Shown here one piece after another: positions 19,690 through 30,820 of a DNA stretch of 64,000 nt. The notes beneath the pieces were generated by a model. The model was not told the DNA's origin. It saw nothing but the letters and a program-made list of their open reading frames with translations, and did no database searches. Each line of letters starts with the position of its first letter. Within the stretch, counting starts at the first letter, position 1. The DNA is from Hyphococcus flavus (lineage in GTDB: Bacteria; Pseudomonadota; Alphaproteobacteria; Caulobacterales; Parvularculaceae): contig NZ_CP118166.1 of assembly GCF_028748065.1 (NCBI RefSeq), positions 3,239,501-3,303,500 on the forward strand. The letters are read 5' to 3'. The translations under genes were made by a program, and so were the position numbers.

Positions 19690-21573
19690 ATGTGCGGAAT
19701 CGCCGGCATTTTTGACTTGAAGAGTACGCGCGACATTGATCGCGATGCGTTGCGCCGCATGACCAGCGCACTCAAACACCGCGGACCGGACGGCGAAGGC
19801 TTTTATATTGCGCCCGGTATCGGTTTCGGACACCGCCGTCTTGCAATCATCGACCGCGATGGCGGCGCGCAACCGTTCCACGCTCAAACAAATTCCTGCG
19901 TGCTGTCGTTTAATGGCGAGATTTATAATTATACGTCATTGGCAAAAGAGCTGTCTCATAAAGTCCGGTTAAAAACGCGATCTGATACCGAGGCCCTCGC
20001 CGAAGGGCTTGCTGTAGGAGGCTTGCAATTTATTCACGACCTCCAAGGCATGTACGCGTTTTCCTTTTGGGATCCTTCCAAAAACCTGCTGCTTCTTGCG
20101 CGAGACAGGCTGGGCGAAAGGCCGCTTTATTACGCCGAGACCAGTGACGGGTTTTTACTCTTTGCATCTGAGCTGGGTGCACTCATCGCCTCAGAGTTGA
20201 TCGAGACGAGCCTCGATCCGCGCGCCATTTCCGATTACTTTTTTTATGGATATGTGCCGGATCCGAAAACCATCTATCGCGGCGTCTATAAACTGCCCGC
20301 CGGGCACGCCATCAGCGTAAAGCGCAGCGGCGCGGTTCGGCCTGAAAGATATTGGCGGCCGGTCTTTGCATCCGGCGCGCGAATAGACTTCGACGATGCA
20401 GCCGGCGCGCTTCGCGAAAAGCTCGACCAGGCCGTCAAGGCGCAAATGATGTCCGATGTGCCCCTTGGCGCCTTTTTGTCCGGCGGCGTCGATTCCGCGA
20501 GCATCGTTTCATCAATGGCGCAAACTGGTGGTGAATTAATCGCCTGTACAGTCGGGTTTGATGTGGCGGGCCATGACGAACGAGCGCCTGCATCAGAGAT
20601 CGCGCAAAAATTCAACGCAACGCATTATCAGGACGTTGCAGCTTGCGATGACTTCAACCTGATCGATACGCTCGCCGCAACATTTGGCGAACCGTTTGCT
20701 GACGCATCCGCGCTGCCGTCATATATCGTCTCCAGAATTACTCGCCAACATGTAACAGTCGCCCTTTCCGGCGATGGAGGCGACGAAATTTTTGCGGGTT
20801 ATCGCCGATATCCATTCTACCTGAACGAAGAAAAAATTCGCCGTCTTGCGCCACTAACTATACGCCGTGCGTTGTTCGGGACGGCTGGCGCACTCTATCC
20901 AAAACTTGACTGGGCGCCGCAGCTGATACGATTGAAATCCACTTTTCAGGCGCTCGGGCAATCAAGCGCCGCAGGATATGCGTCAGCTGTGGCGATCAAT
21001 TTCCCCGGCCGCATTTCCGGTATGTTGAATAAAGAGTTCGTCAGGTCTTTGAGCGGCTACACCTCGCAATCTGTCATTGAAGACGCCATGAACGAAGCTA
21101 ACTCGGACGATCCGCTGGCGCGCGCGCAATATGCGGATCTGACGACATGGCTTCCAGGCCGGATGCTGACGAAAGTCGACAGAACCTCCATGGCGCACGG
21201 GCTCGAAGTCAGGCCGCCCTTGCTTAATCATAGCCTTGTTGAGTGGGCGGGTTTGATGCCCGGCGAGTTTAAACTCAAAGGAGGCGAGCAGAAGCGGCTT
21301 TTAAAAGCTGCCTTCTCAACGCGTCTCGGCGCTGACTATGTGAACCGGAAAAAACAGGGCTTTGCACCGCCTCTTTCACAGTGGATGCGCAGGTCCGGTC
21401 AGAACCCGTTATCCCGCCTTGAAACGTCCCGCGCCTGGCGCGAATGCGGCATATTTAACGAACACGGCATCGAAAAAATGATGCGGGCGCATCAGAATGG
21501 AGTAGCGGACTGCGCTCAGGAATTGTGGAGTGTCATCATGTTTGACGCTTTTTTACGTAATACACATTCCTAA
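19690..21573 (+). CDS. Asparagine synthase-like amidotransferase of the exosortase A/EPS locus
   Basis: 627 residues from ATG 19690; longer upstream frames overlap xrtA and are rejected because Cys2 of MCGIAGIFD must be the N-terminal nucleophile of the class II glutaminase domain. The synthetase half carries the pyrophosphate loop FLSGGVDSASIVS and ALSGDGGDEIFAGYRR. The sequence fits the XrtA-associated amidotransferase group, thought to amidate exopolysaccharide sugars or their precursors, rather than ordinary asparagine synthetase. It ends overlapping by four bases with the convergent acyltransferase gene. Confidence 0.88.
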   Translation: MCGIAGIFDLKSTRDIDRDALRRMTSALKHRGPDGEGFYIAPGIGFGHRRLAIIDRDGGAQPFHAQTNSCVLSFNGEIYNYTSLAKELSHKVRLKTRSDTEALAEGLAVGGLQFIHDLQGMYAFSFWDPSKNLLLLARDRLGERPLYYAETSDGFLLFASELGALIASELIETSLDPRAISDYFFYGYVPDPKTIYRGVYKLPAGHAISVKRSGAVRPERYWRPVFASGARIDFDDAAGALREKLDQAVKAQMMSDVPLGAFLSGGVDSASIVSSMAQTGGELIACTVGFDVAGHDERAPASEIAQKFNATHYQDVAACDDFNLIDTLAATFGEPFADASALPSYIVSRITRQHVTVALSGDGGDEIFAGYRRYPFYLNEEKIRRLAPLTIRRALFGTAGALYPKLDWAPQLIRLKSTFQALGQSSAAGYASAVAINFPGRISGMLNKEFVRSLSGYTSQSVIEDAMNEANSDDPLARAQYADLTTWLPGRMLTKVDRTSMAHGLEVRPPLLNHSLVEWAGLMPGEFKLKGGEQKRLLKAAFSTRLGADYVNRKKQGFAPPLSQWMRRSGQNPLSRLETSRAWRECGIFNEHGIEKMMRAHQNGVADCAQELWSVIMFDAFLRNTHS

Positions 21574-22634
21574 TGACGTAGCATTTTTCTTATCTTGTTT
21601 CGCCATGTCGGCTGTTCGAGAACAAGCGAAGTGAGCGTCGATTGCTGTTTGCCTAACCGTTGTTTGTATTCAGCGTCGCCAGCAAGCAGATCGTAAATAC
21701 GAAACCCTTCTTGGCGATAATGCTGTGCGGCGAGGTAGTGCGCAACAAACCCGGGCGCCAGGCGGTTATCGTTTTCATAAAGGAAACCACACTGATAGTT
21801 CAGCACCCGATCGCCATGTACAAAATTATACAGGACGGCGATCGTCTGCTCGCCTGCCCTCGCCTCAAACAAATGAACGTCTTGTGGAACGGCGTCCCGT
21901 AGACGTTCGTGAAAGGCGTTTAGAGTTCCGTTCTCGAACACGCTTTTTTCACCGCGGTCACGCCAGCCTTGCGCATGCAATTCCGTCATTGTTCTCCAGG
22001 GCTGCATAAAATCGGCGCCCGGCTTTATCACTCGGCAGTCAATCGGTCCGCGCTCCTCATAAAGCCGTATCGATCTGTTGATTTTCGTCAGCAGCGACTT
22101 GCTGAGGTTTTGTTCAAACGCGGCGCCGATAAGCTCGCAGACGAAAACGGATTGCTCGCGCAGGATACGAGTCTGCCATCCAAAAGTGTCTGCAGCATTT
22201 TTTACTGCCTCAGCCATTTCAGCGGTGACATTGCGAAAGACAAAACTATCGGCTTGCGGCGCGGCCTTCATCATAGCGTTAATCGCGGCGATGCGCTTCG
22301 CCGCCAGCACGTCATCAGCGCCAAGAAAATCCACATACTCGCCATAGATAGCGTCCAGCGCCTGATTGCCGGAGTCCTGAAACCACGCCTCCTGTTGACC
22401 GAGACCGGCATAGCGGCGCGGCGTGACTACAAAAAACCCGAGCAGCTCAGTTATGCTGCCATTGGACGAAGCAACCTTATATAAATCCAGTTGGCTGTCA
22501 GCAGTCTCCAGCCACGCCTTCAGCCATGCAGGCGACTGAAAGAAACTGGCGTTTTGCTGCTCTGAATAAAGCACCGTCCACTCCGCTAAGAACTGAGCGC
22601 GATCAGTGATCGGGGTAACGGAAATTTCACGCAT
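21570..22634 (-). CDS. CelD/BcsL-family GNAT acyltransferase
   Basis: 354 residues. N-terminal FFQSPAWLKAWLETA, a central LTKINRSIRLYEERG helix and C-terminal VLNYQCGFLYENDNRLAPG and FRIYDLLAGDAEYKQRLG are typical of the acetyltransferase family found in cellulose and EPS loci. It probably acylates a polysaccharide or its precursor in the cytoplasm; acyl group unknown. Its start overlaps the end of the glycosyltransferase gene by 8 nt, so the two are co-translated, and they converge on the exosortase/amidotransferase pair. Confidence 0.8.
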   Translation of the reverse strand: MREISVTPITDRAQFLAEWTVLYSEQQNASFFQSPAWLKAWLETADSQLDLYKVASSNGSITELLGFFVVTPRRYAGLGQQEAWFQDSGNQALDAIYGEYVDFLGADDVLAAKRIAAINAMMKAAPQADSFVFRNVTAEMAEAVKNAADTFGWQTRILREQSVFVCELIGAAFEQNLSKSLLTKINRSIRLYEERGPIDCRVIKPGADFMQPWRTMTELHAQGWRDRGEKSVFENGTLNAFHERLRDAVPQDVHLFEARAGEQTIAVLYNFVHGDRVLNYQCGFLYENDNRLAPGFVAHYLAAQHYRQEGFRIYDLLAGDAEYKQRLGKQQSTLTSLVLEQPTWRNKIRKMLRH

Positions 22635-23754
22635 TCCCGTTCGCCTTTTTTAAATATAGATCGCGATGCGCTTCGATCATTTTATCCAGCGAAAATTCTT
22701 CTCTTGCGTGGCGGCGGTTCGCCGCGCCTATTTCAGCTCGTGCCGAGGGGTTCTGAAGAAGGTGCATCAGAGCCTCAACGAAGGCTTCATTGTCGCCCAC
22801 TCGCGTAATGTATGGCCGATTTTCTTCCGCCACCATTTCAGCGATATCGCCGACATTTGTCGCAACCACGGGCAAGCCGGCCGCCATCGCTTCCATCAGA
22901 CTAAGCGGCGCCTGTTCCGTGTCGGAAGACAGGGCGAAAATATCAAACTGTGCATAAACATTCGCCGGATCAGCCGTGGCGCCCAGCAGGCTCACTCTCG
23001 GGTCAGTTCCGATCAGCTTCGCCAATGCACTCCGTTCAGGGCCGTCGCCGGCTATCCGCAAACGTGCGCGCTTGACATGGTCCGCTTTTACGAACGCCTT
23101 GATCAGTCTTGCATAGTTTTTTTCAGGTCTAAGCGCCCCAAGCGAGCCGACAGTCACGCCCATTTGGTCAGATTCCTGTCTGACCTGAAGTCTTTCGATA
23201 TCGACACCGTTTCTTATGTGCAGCACTTGATCTGGTTTCAGCCGCCAATCCGTGCGCGCAATAGAGAATAAATTCTGCGACGGCGTAACAACGGTGCTGT
23301 TTCGCAAGGCAAATCGCCTTGCCACGGCGCGCCGGGCATTGCGCTTGCCCGAAATTTCATCCGGACCAAAACCATCTTCAAAATGAATGTGCGGTTTGCG
23401 CGCTCCGGCGCGGTTCGCGACGACCGCTTCTATCGAGCCCCAGTTATAGGTGCACAGGACATCCGGGTTTGTGTTGCTGATAAGTTTTCTAAAAGTCAGG
23501 ACATTCGTAACGCTCAGCCCATGGGACTTTTTCATTTGATAAGTATTGAATTCAGCCGGAGCATCATCATCGAACAGAGCCCGCGCGGAAACGTCCTCGT
23601 CGAGAGACAGGACATAGTGTCTGAATTCGCTGCCCAGTGCGCGCACGAGGGCGGCAAGGCGTGATTGCTGGCCACCGTATCCAAAGCTTGGGAAGACGTG
23701 TAATAACGTCACTTTCTCACATCCCGATTTTTGTTGTATAGCCTCGGCGCTCAT
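22627..23754 (-). CDS. Glycosyltransferase family 4 protein
   Basis: 375 residues, GT-B fold. N-terminal LLHVFPSFGYGGQQSRLAAL is the usual acceptor-side glycine loop; GSLGALRPEKNYARLIKAF and LRIAGDGPERSALAKLI precede the nucleotide-sugar site, and LSSDTEQAPLSLMEAMAAG carries the E-x7-E motif. It resembles sugar transferases associated with PEP-CTERM/EPS loci. It transfers a sugar onto a lipid-linked or polysaccharide acceptor; donor unknown. First gene of a two-gene minus-strand unit. Confidence 0.9.
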   Translation of the reverse strand: MSAEAIQQKSGCEKVTLLHVFPSFGYGGQQSRLAALVRALGSEFRHYVLSLDEDVSARALFDDDAPAEFNTYQMKKSHGLSVTNVLTFRKLISNTNPDVLCTYNWGSIEAVVANRAGARKPHIHFEDGFGPDEISGKRNARRAVARRFALRNSTVVTPSQNLFSIARTDWRLKPDQVLHIRNGVDIERLQVRQESDQMGVTVGSLGALRPEKNYARLIKAFVKADHVKRARLRIAGDGPERSALAKLIGTDPRVSLLGATADPANVYAQFDIFALSSDTEQAPLSLMEAMAAGLPVVATNVGDIAEMVAEENRPYITRVGDNEAFVEALMHLLQNPSARAEIGAANRRHAREEFSLDKMIEAHRDLYLKKANGNA

Positions 23755-23885
23755 CCGTCTGATGTGGCAGGTTTCGCGCTGTCCGAAAAGGGTTCAACTC
23801 TCGCATCCGACCAGGAAAATACTATAGTGTGTGAGCGTAACCTAAACGACATGTACGAGAGCGAAGTTTAATTCCAGGGTGTCCT

Positions 23886-25022
23886 TTGGCGGCGAAACTA
23901 AAGTGTGCGGTTATAGGTGCAGGCGCTATAGGATCGGCAACGGCTTATGCGTTGTCCCGGCAAGGCGCTGACGTTTGCCTCTACGAGCAGTTTGATTTCT
24001 TTCATCATCGCGGCAGTTCACACGGACCGACGCGTCTTTTCCGGACAGCATATTTTGAGCATACTGATTACGTGCCGCTGTTGAAACGCTCGGCGACACT
24101 ATGGCGTGATCTCGAATTTCAATCCGGACAAACGCTTTACTGCCAAACCGGGGTGATGATGGCGGGCCGTCCCGACAGTCCGTTAATGGCTGGGATTGAC
24201 TTGGCTGCACGTCAACACAGTCTGGACCTTCCCACGTTTACCGCGTCAGAAGCGAGAACACGTTTTCCGGTTTTCTCCTTTGATGATGATATGATCATAC
24301 GGGTTGAGAAGGATGCGGGTTTCGTGTGCGCTGACAGAGCAATTGCGGCGTTTCTTACTCTAGCAAAACATCATGGTGCTCAGCTATTGGAACGCCATCC
24401 GGTCCTTTCATGGCGGGAAGAGAATAGCCGGATCGTTATTAAAGCGAATGACGAGACGCACGCCTATGACCGGCTGATTATAGCGCCTGGCGCCTACGCT
24501 TTTAATTTATTGAAAGATATCGGCGCAGCCGTCACGCCAGTAAGAAAGTCTCTGTTCTGGACTGCGCCAGACGATAATCGTTTTCATACGGACAGCGGGT
24601 TTTTACCGTTCGCGATACAGCAGCCCGATGGTCGTTTCTACTACGGCTTTCCCGCAATCGATGAAGATGGCGTCAAAGTCGGTGAACATACCGGAGGGAT
24701 GCCAGTTAATACGCCTGCTGATGACCCTGAAGAGCTGCGGGTCAAAGACCGTAAGGAAGTCTCAGAGTTTCTGGAACAATACGCACCCGCCCTGAAATCA
24801 GACCTCACAAATGAACAAAGCTGTTTATATGAAATGAGCCCTGACGGGCATTTTATTATCGACACTCACCCGGAATGTCCGCAGGTTTCGTTCGCCGCTG
24901 GGTTGTCCGGCCACGGCTTCAAGTTTGCCCCTGTGATCGGCGAAGCGCTTGCGGATTTGGCTCTGCAGGGAGTCACACAGGCCGAATTTGATTTTCTGAA
25001 ACTGTCGCGTTTTCGGCAATAG
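23886..25022 (+). CDS. FAD-dependent amine oxidase (sarcosine / N-methyltryptophan oxidase type)
   Basis: 378 residues starting at TTG 23886 with GGGTG just upstream; no ATG fits and the FAD-binding GAGAIGSATA at residues 11-20 requires a start here. The sequence follows the monomeric sarcosine oxidase/SolA family: HHRGSSHGPTRLFRTAY after the first strand, mid-domain RVEKDAGFVCADRA and C-terminal FAAGLSGHGFKFAPVIGEALADL. These enzymes oxidatively demethylate secondary amino acids with release of H2O2. The usual flavinylation cysteine equivalent is not obvious in the motif near the C-terminus (GLSGHGFK). Substrate unproven. Convergent with pdhA. Confidence 0.87.
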   Translation: MAAKLKCAVIGAGAIGSATAYALSRQGADVCLYEQFDFFHHRGSSHGPTRLFRTAYFEHTDYVPLLKRSATLWRDLEFQSGQTLYCQTGVMMAGRPDSPLMAGIDLAARQHSLDLPTFTASEARTRFPVFSFDDDMIIRVEKDAGFVCADRAIAAFLTLAKHHGAQLLERHPVLSWREENSRIVIKANDETHAYDRLIIAPGAYAFNLLKDIGAAVTPVRKSLFWTAPDDNRFHTDSGFLPFAIQQPDGRFYYGFPAIDEDGVKVGEHTGGMPVNTPADDPEELRVKDRKEVSEFLEQYAPALKSDLTNEQSCLYEMSPDGHFIIDTHPECPQVSFAAGLSGHGFKFAPVIGEALADLALQGVTQAEFDFLKLSRFRQ

Positions 25023-25031
25023 CACCGAAAC

Positions 25032-26033
25032 TCAGGAAACTTCGGCCAGAATGTCTGTAAAAAGCTCTGAAGGATCAGGCTCAGGGCTTTCAAGGGAAAA
25101 GTCAGCCGCTTCCTTCACGATCGCTTTTACTTCTTTGTCCAGTTCCTTAAGCACTGCTTCGTCAGCGTAATTGTTCTCAAAAATCCGCGCCTCACACCGC
25201 TTCAGCGGATCATTGTGCTCACGCACGTCATCCACTTCTTCACGGGTCCTGTACTTCGCCGGGTCGGACATGGAATGACCACGATAGCGATATGTCTTCA
25301 TTTCTAAGATATACGGCCCCTCGCCATTGCGGGCGTGATCGACCGCTTGCCGGCCCGCTTCACGCACGGCCAGCACATCCATGCCGTCGACTTCCATGCC
25401 GGGAATGCCGAAAGCAGCACCGCGACGATAAAGATGCGTATCAGAGTGCGAGCGTTTCACGCTCGTGCCCATGGCGTACTGATTATTTTCAATAATGAAG
25501 ACTACCGGCAGCTTCCAGAGCTGCGCCATGTTCATTGCTTCGAAAACCTGCCCCTGGTTCGAGGCGCCGTCGCCGAAATACGTCAGGCTTACTGAGTCAT
25601 TGTCGCGATAGCGGTTGGCGAAACCGAGACCGACGCCGAGCGGGATCTGTGCTCCGACAATGCCATGACCGCCATAAAACTCCTTCTCCTTGGAGAACAT
25701 GTGCATGGAGCCGCCCTTGCCCTTGGAGTAGCCGCCCTCTCTGCCCGTCAACTCCGCCATGACCCCCTTTGGATCCATGCCGCAGGCGAGCATGTGGCCA
25801 TGGTCGCGGTAGCCGGTGATGGTTTGATCGCCATCTTTCTTTACCGCTTCCATGCCGACGACAACTGCTTCCTGACCAATATAGAGGTGGCAAAATCCGC
25901 CGATATGACCCATGCCGTATAGCTGGCCGGCACGCTCTTCAAAGCGGCGGATCATCAGCATATCGCGGTAGTATTGCAGCAGCTCTTCTTTTGTCGCTGT
26001 CAGGTTGGACTTGCCGGAAGCGTCAGCAGCCAT
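25032..26033 (-). CDS. pdhA: Pyruvate dehydrogenase E1 component, alpha subunit
   Basis: 333 residues. With PdhB it decarboxylates pyruvate using thiamine diphosphate and transfers the acetyl group to E2 lipoate. The TDP/Mg motif is GDGASNQGQVFEAMNMAQLW through IENN; GHGIVGAQIPLGVGLGFANR and the phosphorylation-loop-like YRYRGHSMSDPAKYRTREE are typical. ATG 26033 with GGAG is chosen over TTG 26048. ftsB lies upstream as in many alphaproteobacteria, but no pdhB follows: the next gene is convergent. Confidence 0.97.
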   Translation of the reverse strand: MAADASGKSNLTATKEELLQYYRDMLMIRRFEERAGQLYGMGHIGGFCHLYIGQEAVVVGMEAVKKDGDQTITGYRDHGHMLACGMDPKGVMAELTGREGGYSKGKGGSMHMFSKEKEFYGGHGIVGAQIPLGVGLGFANRYRDNDSVSLTYFGDGASNQGQVFEAMNMAQLWKLPVVFIIENNQYAMGTSVKRSHSDTHLYRRGAAFGIPGMEVDGMDVLAVREAGRQAVDHARNGEGPYILEMKTYRYRGHSMSDPAKYRTREEVDDVREHNDPLKRCEARIFENNYADEAVLKELDKEVKAIVKEAADFSLESPEPDPSELFTDILAEVS

Positions 26034-26127
26034 GTTTGTATTCTCCAAGCGTTCTAGACCGGCCCTTCATAGGCCCGGGAACTATGCTCGGCAAGGCATG
26101 AAGCCCTTTGTAATATTTGAGATTTTT

Positions 26128-26460
26128 CTAACGCTCAGCGTTTTCCAGCAGAAGATTAAGCTCATCTCTTGAAATCACGACGTCCCCGTCGCGAGAATAG
26201 CCAAGTACCGAACGAATTCGCTCATCAAGAAGGTCAGGATCCAATGACCGCGAATTCAAAAGATCGGCCCGCTTCTCCAGCGCTTCGCGGCGGATCTCCA
26301 AGACGGTCAATTCAGCTTCTTTTTCGCCTGCCTCTCGTTCGAGAGCGGCAAGGCTGCCATAGCCGGTATCGCTGGCGACCGCACCGTAAAGCAGCACGGC
26401 GGTCAGGCAGAGAACGAGTGCGGGAAATGCAATTTCGAGAAGGAATTGGCTACGCAACAT
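26128..26460 (-). CDS. ftsB: Cell division protein FtsB (septum formation initiator)
   Basis: 110 residues, bitopic inner-membrane protein of the FtsQBL divisome subcomplex. One transmembrane helix (residues about 8-28, FLLEIAFPALVLCLTAVLLYG is one residue longer than the core), then a coiled coil from LAALEREAGEKEAELTVLE, and a C-terminal LDERIRSVLGYSRDGDVVI segment typical of the DivIC/FtsB family. Lies 94 bp upstream of pdhA on the same strand. Confidence 0.88.
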   Translation of the reverse strand: MLRSQFLLEIAFPALVLCLTAVLLYGAVASDTGYGSLAALEREAGEKEAELTVLEIRREALEKRADLLNSRSLDPDLLDERIRSVLGYSRDGDVVISRDELNLLLENAER

Positions 26461-26543
26461 TTTCTTGTTCTTTTGATTTGGCCTTGCATTCCAAAAGAAT
26501 CAAAGAAGGTTAATGATTCGTAAAGGCTAACAGAAATCAAAAT

Positions 26544-26571
26544 GAAAACGGGCCCCGCAGGGCCCGTTTTC
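26544..26571 (-). terminator. Rho-independent terminator of the subtilase gene
   Basis: A perfect 12-bp stem (26544-26555 with 26560-26571) with a CGCA loop, 18 nt past the subtilase stop. On the minus strand it is followed by a T-rich tract (TTTTC then ATTTTGATTT). Confidence 0.87.
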
Positions 26572-26588
26572 TTTGGAATTATACCAGC

Positions 26589-27962
26589 CTATTCCGTTGC
26601 AAGATCAGCTCTGACCATACCGTGACCGAAGTCTTGACGGCTTCCGATATTTTCAGCTGTCTGCTTGACACGAGCTTCAACCTGATTGGGCTTCAATCCA
26701 GGCTCAGCGTCGCGAACCAACGAGACTACGGCAGATACGTGCGGTGTAGCCATTGATGTGCCGCCCTTCCAACCATAACCAACCGGACAACTTGCTGTTG
26801 CCGCACAGACCGGATCCGGCGCTACGATCGAACTTAAAACCAGAAATTCAGCATAGAAGTAGCCATTCACAGGATTTCCGCTGCAAGTGCTGATTTCACC
26901 GCAGTCTCCACCCGGTCCCGTAACCGTCAATGGCGCGCCATAGTTTGAGTAGAAAGCGCGGATATCAAACGAGTTCGGAAACGGAAAACGAGGAGCTGGC
27001 TGAATGCCTGTCGCGCCTACGTTCATGATTTGCGGAATATCTCCCGGCACATGAATAATGGTGCCGTTGAGATCGAGGGCGCTGTTACCAGCCGAAGCAA
27101 CCATAACGGTACCCTGCTTGTTCACATAATTAGCAACACGCTTTTCCGCTGCAACATATGTAGCCAACCCATTGGTGCCTTGACCGCCATATTGCGCTGT
27201 GCCGCCAAGACTCATTGAAATGACGGAGAACCCTCTGTCAGCCGCATCAACCATTGCCGCCCATCGTGAGTCTGTAAAAGAGCAAACACCACAGTCAGGG
27301 ATGACCTCAAAAGTATTGTAGCCAGCGAGACCTGCTTCAGGCGCTACGCCGACAACCCGACCTCCATCAAAGGAGGCAGCTGCTGAACCAGCAACGTGTG
27401 TCCCATGATCGCTAAGTGAAGGATAAGGATTACACGCGCCGTCAGCAAAGCTTCCCGCTGACGTATAGCAGTCCACGTATACGACATTCGAAGCCAAATC
27501 GGGGTGGTTCCATGCGATTCCAGTATCAATGATAGCGATGATTGTATCATGTGAGCCGGTATGTCCGTTCGCCCAAGCCGCTGGAGCGCCGACACGATCT
27601 ACACCCCAAACGAGACCAGAGTTGTACAGGTCGTCCGCTGCCGTTGGCGTCATGTCCGGTTCTGCCGTAGCGACGGATTCTGGGAGTGTGCTTACTGCCG
27701 CAGGGCCTGCATCTTTAACCGCACCGATACTTTTAGCATTTGCCGCAAAGTTAGGGTCGGATGAAGTTGCAACAGCAACACCAACCTGCGGTATTGTTCG
27801 CACTAGCGTCCCGCCTGCGGATTCAACTTGTGATGCCAGGTTTCCTGGAACGGAATTCTTACTCTTCATGAGTAGAATATACCGCCCATCATCGGCAAAC
27901 GCCGCCGTGACGAAACCCGCAGCTCCAATTACTGAAGCTGCCAATATCTTCAAGATTTTCAT
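26589..27962 (-). CDS. Secreted S8 family serine peptidase (subtilase)
   Basis: 457 residues from ATG 27962 (GGAGGG site); the 27989 start would spoil the signal peptide (residues 1-23, ending AFA). The catalytic triad is Asp146 in AIIDTGIAW, His186 in DHGTHVAG and Ser403 in GGTSMATPHVS, with oxyanion Asn293 in ASAGNS. Residues 25-100 look like an I9-type propeptide. Several cysteines (165, 177, 224, 227, 354, 360, 386, 392) suggest disulphides in the exported enzyme. Probably secreted for protein degradation. Single-gene unit with its own terminator. Confidence 0.93.
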   Translation of the reverse strand: MKILKILAASVIGAAGFVTAAFADDGRYILLMKSKNSVPGNLASQVESAGGTLVRTIPQVGVAVATSSDPNFAANAKSIGAVKDAGPAAVSTLPESVATAEPDMTPTAADDLYNSGLVWGVDRVGAPAAWANGHTGSHDTIIAIIDTGIAWNHPDLASNVVYVDCYTSAGSFADGACNPYPSLSDHGTHVAGSAAASFDGGRVVGVAPEAGLAGYNTFEVIPDCGVCSFTDSRWAAMVDAADRGFSVISMSLGGTAQYGGQGTNGLATYVAAEKRVANYVNKQGTVMVASAGNSALDLNGTIIHVPGDIPQIMNVGATGIQPAPRFPFPNSFDIRAFYSNYGAPLTVTGPGGDCGEISTCSGNPVNGYFYAEFLVLSSIVAPDPVCAATASCPVGYGWKGGTSMATPHVSAVVSLVRDAEPGLKPNQVEARVKQTAENIGSRQDFGHGMVRADLATE

Positions 27963-28223
27963 ACTTCCCTCCAAATATATGAAGCGCATAAGTTAGCATG
28001 AAAGTTCGATAAAGATACTGAGACTTTTGTAACTTGCAGGAAAGTCTTACTACGGACCTTTATAACGCATGATTATTGCGGGCGATGATATCTTGAATCC
28101 AAAAGGATGAGTGAGACTGAGCTTGTCAACCAAAAACGCAGGACTCAAAAAGCAACGATGAGATGTTATAACAATACGGATCGGCATAGGTGTATCCACA
28201 CAGACCGCATGAGGTTTTGCAGC

Positions 28224-29997
<1,774 letters not shown>

Positions 29998-30035
29998 CTA
30001 TACATTGCCGCACCTGTTTCGCAACGGCGCGAGGC

Positions 30036-30758
30036 TTAGTCCGGAACCGATAAGTCCTCATCACAACGGGCGCAGGGTTTGTTTAACCTGCGTTCCTGTG
30101 GACTTTGCGGAATCTCTGATCGCGGCGACGCTGGCGAAGCAGGCCTTGGCGGCGTATAGGTCGGCGGCGGCGACTGGTTGTTGCCGCCGGTGTTATTATT
30201 GCCGTTGTTGCCTCTGGGCCTGCGTCCCCGGCCATCCCCGCCGCGATTACCACCGCGGTCAGCATCCCGATCACCGCCACGATTTCTGCCGCCTCGATTA
30301 CCGTCGCCATCTCTACGAGGGCGCCGCGGACGACCGTCATCATTCCACCGCCGGTCCCGGTATCGGCGATCGCGGTTAGGCCGGTTATAGCGCGGGTATC
30401 GCTCTATATAAGTGAAGTCGAAATAATAGCCTCGCGACGGTCCCCAGTTGCCATACCGCCCATACCATGGCCACGAGTTGCTATAGCCGCCACCTGCATA
30501 AGGCCCGCTTGCATACCCGTAGGTGTCGTACGCGCCCGCAAAGCACCGATTAGCTTCGAACTCGCAGTCGGCATGGCACGCTTCATATTCGCCGGGCGAA
30601 TTCGCAAACTGTTCACAATAGCGGTAGCAGTCTCCCGCTTCGAGATCACACGAGTCGAAAGCAGTCTGATACGGATATGTAACGCACCCGCTCAGCAACA
30701 AAAACAAAAATGCAAGGAAGCCCAGGCGCGGCGCGCTGATCAGTCTTTTCGTCCCCAT
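30036..30758 (-). CDS. Cys-rich lipoprotein with Arg/Gly/Asn-rich low-complexity region
   Basis: 240 residues from ATG 30758 (GAGGGA site). The N-terminus is a lipoprotein signal with lipobox LLLSGC. Next comes a cysteine-rich stretch (DSCDLEAGDCYRYCEQFA and EACHADCEFEANRC), then a Tyr/Gly segment, then about 70 residues of Arg/Asp/Gly/Asn repeats (RGG- and RRPR-type), a Pro-rich linker and a final CARCDED with a CxxC pair. I recognise no family for the whole; the cysteine block resembles small secreted Cys-motif domains. The basic tract could bind nucleic acid, anionic polymer or the cell surface. Function unknown. Confidence 0.65.
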   Translation of the reverse strand: MGTKRLISAPRLGFLAFLFLLLSGCVTYPYQTAFDSCDLEAGDCYRYCEQFANSPGEYEACHADCEFEANRCFAGAYDTYGYASGPYAGGGYSNSWPWYGRYGNWGPSRGYYFDFTYIERYPRYNRPNRDRRYRDRRWNDDGRPRRPRRDGDGNRGGRNRGGDRDADRGGNRGGDGRGRRPRGNNGNNNTGGNNQSPPPTYTPPRPASPASPRSEIPQSPQERRLNKPCARCDEDLSVPD

Positions 30759-30820
30759 AATATCCCTCACCGGCCCCGCAGCCAGAAACAAGGATAAAGA
30801 CAGGAGCCCCCAAATGCAAA

